Assembly: GCA_947561715.1 (NCBI GenBank)
Contig: OX387198.1
Span: forward strand, 434,001 to 498,000
Direction of reading: 5' to 3'
DNA length: 64,000 nt
DNA from: Ascidia mentula
Lineage: Eukaryota; Chordata; Ascidiacea; Phlebobranchia; Ascidiidae
This document shows, one piece after another, positions 10,801-22,996 of this stretch (position 1 is the first letter of the stretch; each line of letters starts with the position of its first letter). Made by a program: the position numbers and the translations under genes. Under the pieces are notes generated by a model, which worked only from the letters and a program-made list of their open reading frames with translations, made no database searches and was not told the origin of the DNA.

Positions 10801-13800
10801 TGGTTGAACACTGGTGGTTGTTGGTTGAACATTGGTGGTTGTTGGTTGAACATTGGTGGTTGTTGGTTGAACACTGGAGGTTGTTGGTTGAACACTGGTG
10901 GTTGTTGGTTGAACACTGGAGGTTGTTGGTTGAACATTAGTGGTTGTTGGTTGAACATTGGTGGTTGTTGGTTGAACACTGGAGGTTGTTGGTTGAACAC
11001 TGGTGGTTGTTGGTTGAACACTGGTGGTTGTTGGTTGAACATTGGTGGTTGTTGGTTGAACACTGGTGGTTGTTGGTTGAACACTGGAGGTTGTTGGTTG
11101 AACACTGGTGGTTGTTGGTTGAACACTGGAGGTTGTTGGTTGAACACTGGTGGTTGTTGGTTGAACACTGGTGGTTGTTGGTTGAACACTGGTGGTTGTT
11201 GGTTGTTGAGTGGCGATGGATGTTTTGGTTGTAGTTGAAGGTTGGTTGGTGGAAGTTGAGAAGTCTGATGATATCAAGATCAACAATCATTTTCATTCAG
11301 TTCTATTTCTGCTTATGGTTTGTTCAAATGCAAGAAACATTCTTTCAAAACATGTTTTGAGCTACTTTATTATTTGCATAATAAAACAATGTAATAATTA
11401 TTTGTATGCCATAAACAGCTTGTCCCTTAGCGGTAGACAGCAATTCCATTTCAGAATTATTTTTTTACTTTAATTTTTCCGTGTGTCATGAACTATTCCC
11501 CACAAAAGTTTTTTCTTAAATGTCCTAAAACACTGCATGAAGCAGCCACTTCGGTTTAAATAAGACAGAACTGACGATGCCAGCAGGCGAAAAAAATTCC
11601 CATTTGATCACACATTTTTTGACTTGTTGGAATATACAAATGGAAGTTTACACAGAAAGTATTGCTTATGATGTGTTTTGTTTTCCATTGTTTTTTATAA
11701 AATTCTTTTGTAAACAACTTACTGCAGTAAAGTGATAGATTGAGGCAAGTGGTTGGTTCACTTGATAACCAAGTTGGTAAGTATAGAGGATTAACATTGG
11801 GAAAACCTGTAATGACGAACACAATTAAACTTTATGTAAAAACCAACAAATAAAAGCATGAGTTTTTCTTAAATAGTTGTTATTGTTCGTCAAATAAAGT
11901 TTTTTTTTAATCAAATCAAATGAAATTCCCAAATCCCCATATAAGTTTTAAGATGTGTGCTTAGTTACAAAACAAAAAGTGGTTGGAATTATTATTTAAA
12001 GAGGAAAATGTGACATGCCAACTTTTGATTATAGGCCGTACTGTGTTTTTAAAACTGCATTGCAACAAGTTTCAAATTAACAAACCCCTAAATTTCTACC
12101 GATGAATTAAGCTTTTTCACTTTCTCTGTAATCTAGCATATATTCCACAGTCAATGTTAATCAAGCAATGCATCTTACACTTTTCATATCCTTGTATGGA
12201 AATTGTATATCCCGAACCTGAATCACTGGGGATAGATCCTGCAATTATAAAGCGTTCGCATTGTTTCTACATTAAGTATATTTTAATACAACAATAACTG
12301 GTTTTACAATAAAATAAATTTGTGTGTAAAAATTGCTGATATTTGCAAACAAGTAGTATATTTCATCATTAGAAAGTTGCTTGGGAGGGAAATCCCCATG
12401 TATTCGCATTTTTTGTTCAGTTAATTTAATTTTGTTCAAACAAAACAGCAATTCTTATTGAAAGGCATGAGGAAAGCACCTGAAAATTTAGGTCATGACA
12501 GGACTTGCATAGTATTTAAAATTTTATGATATCTTCGCTTGTCTTAAATCAAACAAAAAAATTCCCTGCCGGGCATGATAAATAAGCGATTATTTTTAAG
12601 GGCCGGGTCCACACTCACGCTTTGCGCCGGCGGATTCTTTGTTTGTTTCATTGCTGCGGGCGTACACTCGGTACAAAGAATGGAAGCGTGAGCTTTTGGT
12701 CACAAGAGGTCGCGGGCTTGCGAGTTCTCGGCGTAATACACCCGCGACTTGCCGCTGAGCGTTTTCGCCGGTGAAATCATTTTGATTTCGCTCTCGCAAG
12801 CTTTGGAAGTAGGCTATAGGTCGGTGGTGATAATAATACTAATGATAACGCGGTTGAAATACAAACGTAAATCGTTCTTCGGTCTATTCACCTCGAAACC
12901 AAACAGTTATTTTGTTGTAGGTAAAACAATAAACTAATTGATATTTTGACATGATTTGCACATTTAATATATTTAAAATAGGAAAATGTATGCAAAACTT
13001 TTCTTGTAGGTTTGACTCAAACGTTCCGGTGTGTTTAGTGTTCAACCTGTGGAATTACTTTTGTATAAGATATAAATAACTTCCCATGCCACGTAAATGC
13101 AACTTTCGAGAGCATAAAATTACTGTGTATAGAATTTTGCGTCTGCATTGTAGTAATATGATGTCGTAACAATAGGTGATTGTTATATTGTTTAATAACA
13201 ATGCTTTGAGTTTCATTTAAACCGGCTCAATTAAAAAGACCAATGGGAAACTGACCAAAAAACAAAAGCCTTTGTTTATGCGCCAGCTGTCGCTTGGGAA
13301 ACTCCCCACAAAAATACATAGCTATGATTCTGCATGACCAAATACTATTTAGTGCAAGGAATATGTAGAGCTATCAATGACATGAGCAGTTTGTTGAAAG
13401 TACTTGGTAAGAGAAACATATGCATTTCCATATTGCGGATTATGTCGCGGAAACTGTGGAATTTCCATTTAAAGTTTGCCCTAATTTGAAAACGCGCCGA
13501 ACATAATTATCGAATTCGTTTACATTAATTCGTGCTTTGCATACTTCATATGATTTGCATTATAAGTCTGTGGGTGTTGTAAGGAACAGATATATGAAAT
13601 ATTTTAACTCTAATTGTTCATACCTCCTGTCAAGAACTGCACCAATACGTTGATAGGAGATGGAGGTGACTGAAGGGCGCCATTGATGGAAGTCATACAA
13701 CATCCACTACCAGTGCACGTATATTCTACATTGAGAGAGTTGAATTTTATTGGGAAAATTCTGATCAAAGTTTCAATAAGTAATTTACCTGTTATATTTA

Positions 13801-15906
13801 GGCGGCTTATGTTGGCGCCATTCCCTGCAATGAAACGACAACGTTTATAGTTTATAAAAACTCAACTCATCCACGTTAAAACTGAGGCAGCACTGCCATG
13901 TTATTGTACGGGCACACGCAACTATTATGGACCAAAAAAATCGTGAAAAATCGATTTCGCCTGCACGGGCATCCTCAGTTTCTGCAAATTCGAATTTTGC
14001 AAGTAAACACAGAAAGCTATGCGGTAAATAAATCCAAGAATGAAATAAAATAAATTAAAACAAAGATAAAACTACTAAAGTAAAAAGCAAGAAATCCTGT
14101 ACTGTTGCCTTCCCTATGCACTACACTGCAATAAAAGGTGTTTAGACTTCTGTGGCGCAAAGATAAGACTAGCCGATTGACGTGAAACGACCAATTTAAC
14201 GACAAACACAGGTAAAGAATACAAACTAACGCAACACCTGACCTGTGCAAGTTATGGCATTTACGTTGCAACGTTGGTCAGACTAAAAATAGTTTCTCAA
14301 AACGATGGACGCAACATAGGTCAGGTTGGAACATGACAACAGGCAAAACGGGGAGTACCGGCCCTGCGCCACCATTACTTTAGCGCACACCCCTCGTCAG
14401 GTAAGGACCAGCCCATTGAAAGCTGTTTTGCAGTGACATTTGTTGAGCAACCGATGGTTAACAGGCTGGATGTTTGCGAAGCCAAATGGTTAAACCTTAC
14501 GCAGGCCTCAATAAACATCCAAAAAATGATCATTTCCAGAATTCGTTGAATAATATCTTGTTGATGGTTTATTGATGTGTCCCACGGTTGCAACGTATTT
14601 CTGTTTGATGGTTTTTATCATCGCCCTATCTACGTTCTCATGTGTTGTGTTGCGTGTCATGTCATTCGGCTAGTCTTATCTTTGCGCCACAGAAGTCTAA
14701 ACACCTTTTATTGCAGTGTAGTGCATAGTGAAGGCAGCAGTACAGGATTTCTTGCTTTTTAACTTTAGTAGTTTTATTTTAATTCATGTTATTTATTTTA
14801 TTTCATTCTTTGATATATTTTTACCGCATAGCTTTCTGTGTTAACTTGAAAATTTCGAATTTGCAGAAACTGACGATGCCCGTGCAGGCGAAATCCATTT
14901 TTCACGATTACTAATAAATCAGCTGACTGCAATTTGAAACTTCTGTTATTTTCACTTAATACTTTATAATTATTACCACTTATTCGGCTTTTTTATCGAA
15001 ATAAACAATACTCCTATTCCTTGTCGCGCAATCGTCCCCGAATCAATAATCTCGGTTAGTTCGACTCATCCGACGATTTTCACACAAATTTGTTCACATC
15101 GCAATCAATCATAAACTGCCTTAACCAACAACCAAGTAGTTCAAGCTTAATATCCAAACTAAACGTCAACAACGTAACAAGAGTTTACTTACACGCCCCA
15201 CCAGATCCATTGTAAACTTTATGTGATTCCTTTCGAGGAGCGAAAACTGAAAATGTTAAAAGGAATATTTCATTACAATCTGGAAATGTTTTATCAAACA
15301 AACTATAGCTTTCCTAGCTTCATATTGGTTGTGTTATCATCAAAAGGTGAGCAGCATGTACAACGTTGTCGGATGATTTTTGTTTCTCAGCGTCAAATAT
15401 ATCGGAGTCACCTCACACATTTTTTAATTTAACGATAAAAACGTCACACACTTGTGGCGCATACACGAAATATTGAAACCATTTATATATTGCTCGTAAA
15501 AACATTTCTTTTTTCCTGAAAATGACTTAATATAATAATAAATATTTACCACAGGGAAATTTCTTCCCACCACCGCTGTAGTCGCACAGTAGGACGACGC
15601 AATTTCTTGGTCCAAGACCTGAAACACAACAACATTCTATTTTAACCGAATAAATATAAATAATGCCACCTTGTTTCAAAATACTTGATAAAAAATGCGA
15701 AGAAGGATTTAGTTTGAGTTTGAAGAAAACTTCGACACAAATTTAAACCGACTTCATTTTTAAACGAACTTACCGCAGTAATCCGACGGATCGAGAGTTA
15801 AAACTCCACCAAATAATGAACAGATTAAAACCAAAGCAGTGACGTAACGAACCAGCACTACGTCACGAATTTTGTGACGTAGAACACAGCGATTTAGCAT
15901 TTTCAT
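7860..15906 (-). CDS. Adhesion GPCR type A, gene A2 (1123 aa, 11 exons)
   Basis: Exons, from the start: 15774-15906, 15550-15618, 15193-15246, 13789-13824, 13624-13725, 12179-12238, 11723-11806, 10066-11264, 9649-9880, 9014-9466, 7860-8809. Phases match throughout and the sum is 3372 nt with stop. Residues 1-30 hold a signal peptide. Residues 45-179 are short Cys-containing modules. Residues 180-200 are a Thr-rich linker and 201-388 are 27 PTTTSVQ-type repeats (mucin-like stalk). A GAIN-like region leads to the GPS at about 540-565 (CFCNHTTIFAVLL, expected cleavage at HT/T). A 7tm_2-type domain follows at 580-840, including QINLSISLMCFH, WMLLEG and NVILNGLQGFF. The tail has 22 Lys/His repeats (902-1078). 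Exon 8 has a GC donor. The ligand is unknown. It should sit in the plasma membrane, with the cleaved ectodomain held non-covalently. Confidence 0.88.
7998..8528 (-). repeat. 24-bp coding minisatellite, A2 cytoplasmic tail
   Basis: 531 bp make 22 tandem 8-codon repeats of the type KSAHTAHE / KSAHTAQK / KSANKAHE, one of them with an extra codon. They lie after TM7 and so on the cytoplasmic side. A3 has the same number with a different order of variants; A4 has 9. The unit is a multiple of three, so all frames stay open and give long false reading frames on both strands. Confidence 0.9.
10639..11202 (-). repeat. 21-bp coding minisatellite, A2 stalk
   Basis: Twenty-six full 7-codon units plus a 27th six-codon unit, PTT(T/S)(S/N)VQ, sit in exon 8 between the short Cys modules and the GAIN-like region. 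High Thr/Ser/Pro content suggests a heavily O-glycosylated stalk. A3 has only 4 units at the same place. The size difference of exon 8 between A2 and A3 (483 bp) equals exactly 23 units. Confidence 0.93.
12596..12800. repeat. GC-rich repeat-like block in A2 intron 5
   Basis: A block of about 200 bp, much richer in GC than its surroundings, starts GGGCCGGGTCCACACTCACG. A closely similar block occurs in the matching A3 intron (41431-41640) but not in the B intron. I found no terminal inverted repeats or target duplication. It may be an old transposon remnant. The 67-codon minus-strand frame inside is not accepted as a gene. Confidence 0.3.
13939..14910. mobile_element. Inverted-repeat transposon-like element in A2 intron 3
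   Basis: Two arms of about 250 bp (roughly 13939-14190 and 14655-14910) are inverted copies of each other. They start ATCGTGAAAAAT on the left, and the right end is the complement. The spacer of about 470 bp has no convincing coding sequence. The element is at the same place in A3, where it holds a further insertion, but is missing from the B gene. It therefore entered after A and B separated. The exact ends and target duplication are not clear. Confidence 0.6.
14911..15192. other. Remainder of A2 intron 3
   Basis: Plain AT-rich intron sequence between the inverted-repeat element and exon 3, without a coding signal. Confidence 0.4.
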
Positions 15907-18227
15907 TCTCAAGTGGGAAAACATATTTGCGGTAACCTTTACAAACTCCTGTGTATTTAATAAAGTGTAATTGTGTTATTAAGATTGTCGGCTTTAACAC
16001 ATTGCAGAATACAAGTATTTCCCCTTCACCACATTGCATTTCCATGGGGTAAATCACCTCATCATTACATAAATGATTCGCTTCGTACGAATTATATTTC
16101 TGTAACAAACTACGTGACTTCTCAGCCATTACGCGGATCACTAATGAATCGTCATATTACGTCATCAAATTTGTCCACATAAAAAAAGTCAACATTATAA
16201 ATATCTCTAAAAAGATCAACATTTTAGTGCGTCATTGTAACGTTTTAAGGATATTATGGATAAGCGCGCCACCGGTTTATAAAAGTTTGAAACCACAGAT
16301 CTAAGCAATGAGCAGGTGCTGTACGGCGTAAATATCAACACTGCTGCACCTCTTGTGCCAAACCAACCTCAGGCTTCAAACTGATCCTTCGTCGCAATTC
16401 ACTGCGTATTCATTCAGTAGCTTGCGTAAACTCGTGTGGCTTCAGTCTCGTTGCGTTAAAAATTTAACTGGAATGTTGATGACGTGAAAGGAACATCGCG
16501 CATGTTTTCGGTATTTCTTTACTTAAATCCGCTCCTATTACCTCGCATTGTTATATTTTCGAATCGCCTTTGCATGTTTTCTAATGTCTCCATTGTTACG
16601 TCACTTTAATCTGACGGAAGCGCTCTCATTGACATTTCGTCTCATCGCAGTTGGAAACAAAGCAACCATATTTGATCGCAGTAAAGTTCAATCTATTACA
16701 CAAAAACCACCTCTGTGAACCTCTATGACTTGTCACTACCTTTCTGCACACTCTGCACATTACAAAGGTAAATGTATTGCACAAATGTACAGAAATCAAC
16801 GGAAAATCGTCGGAAAACAATGAATACTTTACAGAGCTGCAAAAAATAACATGCGCCATAAAGTTGACAGAATCAAATTAAAAAGAACAATATCTTCGAA
16901 CGCTGTACAGAATAAGGTATCAATCCGCATTGCGGTAAATAATCACAACATTATTAATACACAAACATCATAAACATTTAGTTTTGAGTTGATCAATGAG
17001 ATCCTAACAGAATCAGAAACTTCGGAGTTCTCCAAGATTTTATACAGCCCTAAGTATCCTTGAAAGTGATACAACTGAATTATCAAAAAAAAATACGAAC
17101 TTTAATTAAAGATAAGTTTGACTTTTTTGGGCATATTTAAATGTGCAAACCGATGTGTTATTGTTTGTAAAATCAAGAAAACCTCCAGATTGAACCTCCA
17201 CAATGCACATGGTTTACAAAGAGTTGCTAAAAAATGGCGGGAAGCAAAACTGTTGCGCACAAAAGTAAAAGAAAGTGCATTTTCACTTCGTTTCGTGCGC
17301 AAACAACTCTTAGGTACGAGTGTAAGTGCTGTTACAAAGTTGTTTGTTTACAGAAATCAAAGTGGATTTGCTGCAAATAAATTCTGCTCTTCACGTAAGT
17401 GAAAGATGCTACACTGGGAAGGAAACTGTGCAAAGTCTGGACGACATAAGGTTAAATTCACCCGCATTCGTTTGTTTCATATTCTTAACACAGTTGTTTT
17501 ATACAGTGACGTGACAATGAGCAATATTGCAGAAAATAATGCAGAAGCACGATTACTTCTGGTAGCGTGAATTGTGACGCACGCACTGTCACATGACGTC
17601 ATAATTACTGTTTAGAATAGACTGAAAACGCGTTTATTACGTCATATGTACAACAATAAGAGTTACAGAGACACACGTGGGCAAACGTCAGATCTTTGCT
17701 TATATTTTGAACCAAAGCAATATATTGTTTACTTCAATTAATCTGTTTTTCTGATACAATTAAACGTATACTTTACCAATGTTAAGCCTGCTATTCGTCT
17801 TCATTAAGTTAATGGATCAGATTTGGTTGTAAAAATAGGAATAATTGCCAGGAACCAAAACAGACACAATTTGCTTGGCCATGTGTGTTGTGGTTTGTCT
17901 CCAGGTAATAAGCGTTGCTCGCATTTCGCATTGACAATAATTTACAATCGAAACATTTGCAAATTAATTTAACATCGGTTGTATAGACTTTTGTCCCAAT
18001 AAGGGTTAGGATTATTTGACGATAACACTGGCAAGTGCGTATTTCTACAAAAATAAATGCATGTTTTTAAACCGAGGTTCGACATTTTGTTGCGGTAAGT
18101 GCTAAAATGTGGAAAAAAAATTCAAATCCAATTACAATCAACACAAAACAATTCTGCCATGCATTTTCAAACGAAATTTTTCTGAAGGGGATTGGATTTC
18201 GATTTTCCCGCCAACTCGTGCTGACAT
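15907..18227. other. Upstream module U, copy 2
   Basis: Second copy of the region upstream of each receptor gene, between the A2 start codon and Bfrag2. It carries the conserved CRE-bearing block at 17565-17695. Short reading frames present here (for example 17118-17402) are not conserved in frame across copies. A conserved stretch near 17800-17940 contains TTTGTCTCCAGGTAATAAG, of unknown role. Confidence 0.55.
17565..17695. promoter_or_regulatory. Conserved CRE-bearing block, copy 2
   Basis: Same block as at 2138-2270, about 1.7 kb upstream of the A2 start codon. TGACGTCA and TTACGTCATATG are both intact. Only one or two substitutions separate it from the other copies. Confidence 0.4.
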
Positions 18228-19140
18228 TTACGAGGCTACGGTGGTGGAGTAAGTGCTTGTGAGTCTTTGTGACTTGGATGGATCATCAGACGAATATCGG
18301 AGCTTGATCCTGTCGTAGGATCGACCGACCGCCTCCTCCACCTCGGTTGCCAGCACACAATAAACCAGCAGAAGTAAGAATCCCTGGAGACCGTTCAGGA
18401 TGACGTTTATGTACATAAATACCACAGATGCTTCGTACGGTTGAACACCTGTTGTAATAAAGAAACATGTTTGTAGGAAGTAGAAGGTTTGCAGGCATCG
18501 CAGCCTAGATGGATCAGTCACTTTACCCGACATTACTACGAAGTTGAATTACATTATAAACAGATTTGGCTGTGATTAAAGAACAAAAACTGGATCAATT
18601 TGAAAACCAAAGACCCCTGGCAGGAAATATATTTTTCCTAATAAAAATCCACCATCTGAGCTGTCCACAGATCGTTTTGTGGAATTTAACATATAGTTAT
18701 ACAGGTTTGGCTTGTTTGCCAAAAGAAAATTAACAAAAATCACTAATTGATGTTGGCCAGCATAAGCAATTACGTAAACGTGTAGCGTCATAGAATGTCC
18801 ATTGTGTGAAGCGAAATGAATTGGAATCGGAACAAAGAACTTACTTGTGAAGAATGCAAATATAAGAGGAACCCCCAGAACAAGGAAGAGCATGAGGAAA
18901 ACTTTCATGGCTGCTCCGATGTTTTCAACATTTCCATCTTTATCGCTTCCAGATGGTCTCAGTTCTTTGCTCTTCAGTTTGTGAACGAACCAGATGACGC
19001 GCGCTGCTATTATGACGTTTGCAAGGTATATGACGGCCATTGGAATGAACACAGACGCGAGTAGAGCGTTGTATTCGTTTCCCACCCAGCAGCGAAGATA
19101 TTCCCGGAACTGATCAGATTGACTTTGGTCCATGTAACGT
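18228..19140 (-). pseudogene. Adhesion GPCR type B 3' fragment (Bfrag2)
   Basis: Exon 11 (18228-18448) is intact and encodes TM7 and the short tail. Exon 10 survives from its donor at 18845 to about 19140, covering the extracellular loop after TM4, TM5 and TM6 (VIYLANVIIAARVIWFVHKL, MKVFLMLFLVLGVPL). It then stops inside the exon, where plus-strand transporter exon sequence begins. TM1 to TM4, GPS and ectodomain are missing. Frame is open over what remains. Confidence 0.87.
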
Positions 19141-21971
19141 CAACTCATGCCATATTTTGTCATGGAAATCTTACACGAATTCCCAGGACTTCCAGGACTC
19201 TACATCTCTAGCGCCTTTAGTGGCACGTTAAGGTGTGAAATTTAAGCCATATGTTTTTGGCAAGGTCATTTGTGTGCATCAAGGTCATATGTTATTGTAT
19301 GACGAAATCACAATTAACTATAAATACTTTGTCACACGTGGTAACAATTGGTTCACCTTTGTATTTTTTAGCACGGTTTCTTCAGCCATCAACGCCATGG
19401 CAGCGGTGACATTACAGGATTACGTCAAACCTTTCAAAAATATTTCAGTTGCAAAAGAAATTTGGATCTCCAAAGTAAGTTGAAACAAAATCATTTGTAT
19501 TTTGCACAAAAACAAAATTCTACGCGAAAAAATAATCCACACAAAACAAATAAAGTGACAAGGGCAACATTAAAACCGTAAGTATTTACAAACACCTTAA
19601 TTATTATAACACAGGATCACTATCACGTCTTAGATTTGGCAGCGTAACAATCGTAATATTAAATACTGTTATGTGGTTTGTATTGACCAAGAAACTTACC
19701 GTATTTTACGGACCTTAAGGCGCAATTTAAATCCTTTTTTTCCCTCATAAATTGATCGTGCGCCTTATAAGCCGGTGCGCCTAATGTATGGATCAAGAAG
19801 TGCTTTATTGCCTACACTCAAAACCAGTACCGATACTATTATTATATAATAAACTTTATACGGTAACCCATACTCCTTAAAATACGTTGCGTTCTATAGC
19901 CCGGCTTATGTATGAACAAAAAACTTATCAAAGCAATTTATTGACAGCGCGCCTTATAATCGGGTGCGCTTTATGGTCCGTAAAATACGGTAGTTGAAAA
20001 CTTCAAGATCCAAATCACACTGTTTTAAGTTGTTGTTCAGTTTCTGGTTGTGTTTTACGGTTGCGCGTGCCTCGCTGTGGTTGGTCTCGTCGCACACCTG
20101 GGAGATATTCTTATTGCAGCACTGAGTGTTAACGGGGTCATTATGGGACCAAGTCTGGGGCTTTTTACGATGGGTTGGGGATTTCCCTGGGTTAACTCAG
20201 TGGTGGGTATTGTGAGTTTTTCGCACAAACACTGTAACGCAAAAAATTACACTGCTCTAATTTGGTTTTGTTACAACGCAATAGTTTCATGTACACGTAA
20301 CACTTGCAGTAACTTGATGTCGATGAAACGAAGATAATATTTACAACCGAGTACCAGATTCTTAGTCTCATGTGGTTGTAAATTCCTGCCCTAACATTTA
20401 AGATTTTCCCAATCTATACTTCAACCAAATATACCATACTGTATTAATACGTTGGATGAAAATCCATTTGTCCGGTGTTGTCGATTCATAGACAAATTCA
20501 CAAACAACTCTGCTGCACTTTGAATGAACAGACGGATACAAACAGTGCCGTTGCGCTATAACATTTAGTTACATTCAAATTAAATTCCTTTAAAATTTCT
20601 TCATTCCATTGCCAGGGTGCAATAAGTGGAGTGATTGCAGGGATTGCTGCCACAACCACGTGTGTGATCGGGAAACCATTTTACCCGATACCAAACGACT
20701 ACACAAGGAAGTTGGATCTGCAAATATCTGGTTGTGTGTTGGACGATATGAACACGACGTATGCCAACATAAGTGGTTTGTATAAACTTGTGTTCCCAGT
20801 CTCTCCAGGTTGTACGCGAGAACCAATGACGAACTGTTTGGTGCAGACAACTTTTCCTCTCTATTAAAAAATTATCGAACATTTACACACTCGTAAATAA
20901 CTTGTTGCCGATTTTACCAGGCTTAAAATTTAGTCAAATTTTAACCCTTCTCTGCACCAGAACAATTAACACTCTCGCATATTTCCAATTCTAATTTCAC
21001 AATGTTGTTTCTGGGACGCCAAAAAAACGGTCAAAAATCTATAATTCATTGCCATAATTTCTAGCAAGAAGTGAGTGCGGTTCGTAGCAAGTAAGCAGAA
21101 CGCCTATAATTTAGGTCTGGAACCATAGGTCAGGCAACCTTTATTGACTAATTGCACCACTATCACGGAGACAAATGCCAGAGTGTCAACAAGCGACCCT
21201 GATATCATAAACAAATCAATATCATATAAACACGCACATACACGAACTACTACCATGAACTTTTTGGGCCTTTTTAAGAGTTGTTTTTAATGTTTCAATA
21301 ATTACATTTTTATCACTTACATTTGCTTTTGTAGTTTTAAACGGAACCACAGACGACCACAACCGACCACTAATAGCCGAAGTGTTTTCCCTGTCGTATG
21401 CATATTATCCATGGGGTTCTTGGTAGCTGTTCTGGTTGGAAATTTCGTCTCATTTTTGACAGGTTGGGACGAAAACCACGTTTGTTTACCAGGGCTGTAC
21501 TTTACGATTAAAAACGATGTTTATTTCAATATGCACCAAACTGGATACAACCAAACTAAACCACCGCGGTTATATTACAAGACAGCTCAACTATTCCCAG
21601 ATGCTGTAGTTTTTAATGCCCTGTTTGTAATGGAAATCACTACTACACCAGGTCACAAAGTTATTGCCTTGCCTGGATTTCTATGTTACATAGGTTTATA
21701 TGTGGATCAAGTTTGGCGAAAACTATGTGACCCGGTGTAATAGTATCTACCGTTCGTAATCACCACTTTGTATTTTCAAGTGAAAACCCAATAACACATG
21801 GATTCAGCTAACGATAAAAGCTGTCGGTCGATTACAAACAATCAAACCATAAGAAACGTTTATCGTGTTTGTGTTGCAGGATTTCAAACACCAAGTGAAT
21901 TGCCACCAGGTGTCACTATTGCGTTCTTTGATCATCCGTTATTTCGATGGTTGCCAGAAAAGGTATTGTGA
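19141..21971 (+). pseudogene. SLC5-family symporter 3' fragment (S2), frameshifted
   Basis: Exons: a0 19141-19232 (5'-truncated, contains [10 protein letters not shown] and FPGLPGLY), a 19372-19474 (TVSSAINAMAAVTLQDYVKP), b 20041-20202, c 20616-20775, d 21335-21462, e 21880-21971. The a0/a/b order and motifs match SLC5A8/SLC5A12 proteins, where the conserved segment reads PGLPGLF followed by STV(S/A)SS(I/L)NA. Exon d lacks 4 bp present in S1, S3 and S4 (near 21412), which breaks the frame within the last TM. A MITE lies in the a-b intron. AATAAA is at 22149. No promoter-side exons exist, because a0 is joined directly to receptor exon sequence. Confidence 0.8.
19699..19990. mobile_element. MITE with TA target duplication (copy in S2)
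   Basis: A 292-bp element with terminal inverted repeats beginning CCGTATTTTACGGACC, flanked by TA. The S1 sequence at the same point reads CTTAGTT, a clean empty site with one TA. No transposase is encoded. The TA duplication and short size fit a Tc1/mariner-type non-autonomous element. The same insertion is in S3. Confidence 0.85.
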
Positions 21972-22992
21972 TGTAACAATTGTAAAAATTCATTCACACT
22001 GTCACGTGACAGGTGCGTCACTTCCTTCGTTTCGGGATCGATTACTCACGTGACCGACGAAAGAGCGAATGCAAAGTTCGGAAGTCGAAATTGGATGATT
22101 ACGTCACAACCGTAATTGTTGACGAAGAGTCGAAGTCAGTTTTAGAAGAATAAAAAACTGCTTTACAATACTGGTCTCCCGAATTCCCAACACTACAAAA
22201 TAAGTCTGCTTCGGCAAAATAACTTTTAAAATGTAAATTATCAATATGCGACGTTTATAATTACGCACTTCCGTTGTTAAACTCGTGTTTGTTCCTATGT
22301 AGAAAGTGGTAGCGTCAATAAACAATACAGAAACAGAAATTGACGTCAAAGTGTTTTTTGTTTAAATTTAAACACGACATAATAAGAATTTAAAACAGTT
22401 AATGTGGAAATGTACACTTTGGACGTGTCTAATATAACTGAATAATATCGGACGGGATTTAATCGGCTGACATAGACATTGTAGCATCATTTGCATACAA
22501 AATAATGCGTTTAAATTTCAACCCCACCAAATAATTGGAAAAACGTAGCGGAAACCTAATGTCCAGGCAACTAACAAACTAACGCAACATAAATTAACTG
22601 TTGTTGCAGGTGCAGCAAATACGTCATATTCCCGAATTATTACGTCATGACACATGGTATTGTGGCTCTATTGTTTTAACAGCTGTCAGATAAATGTTGG
22701 TGTTTTTCTTTTCATTTGTTCCACGCAACCCTCAGGTTTGAAGCAGGACCTTTGCGTTGCGTCCAATTAAGGCGCCTAAATGTCGGTAGAAAGCCAATGG
22801 TGACGTAAGTGATTTTGCTGGGGCTATAGCTTAACTACAGACAATGTCCTTCAAATTTAGGCATAATTTGGAAACACTGACACTCGCCTTCAATGATTTC
22901 AGTTGTGGAAAATAGGGTTTTTAACTGTGCAAATATTTGTTATAAATCCTCAATTCCATAGTCTTAAAACAACTCAACTGACCACACACTTT
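21972..22992. other. Region downstream of S2, up to LTR element
   Basis: Corresponds to 5722-6750 of unit 1. It includes the S2 poly(A) signal AATAAA at 22149-22154 and otherwise non-coding AT-rich sequence with several ACGTCA motifs. It ends at the CTAT target site of the LTR element. Confidence 0.45.
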
Positions 22993-22996
22993 CTAT

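Noticed and set aside
10629..11296. Frames encoding FNQQPPV, LVEHWWL, NIGGCWL and CSTNNHQ repeats
   Set aside because: All are shadows of the 21-bp stalk minisatellite. Only the PTTTSVQ frame continues into the GAIN/GPS region.
12596..12799. 67-codon frame rich in Arg in A2 intron 5
   Set aside because: It lies within a GC-rich repeat-like block. There are no splice sites in phase with the receptor and no domain.
14375..14593. 72-codon minus-strand frame in the inverted-repeat element spacer
   Set aside because: No transposase motif, and it is kept in A3 only as a whole duplicated intron. Not enough for a gene call.
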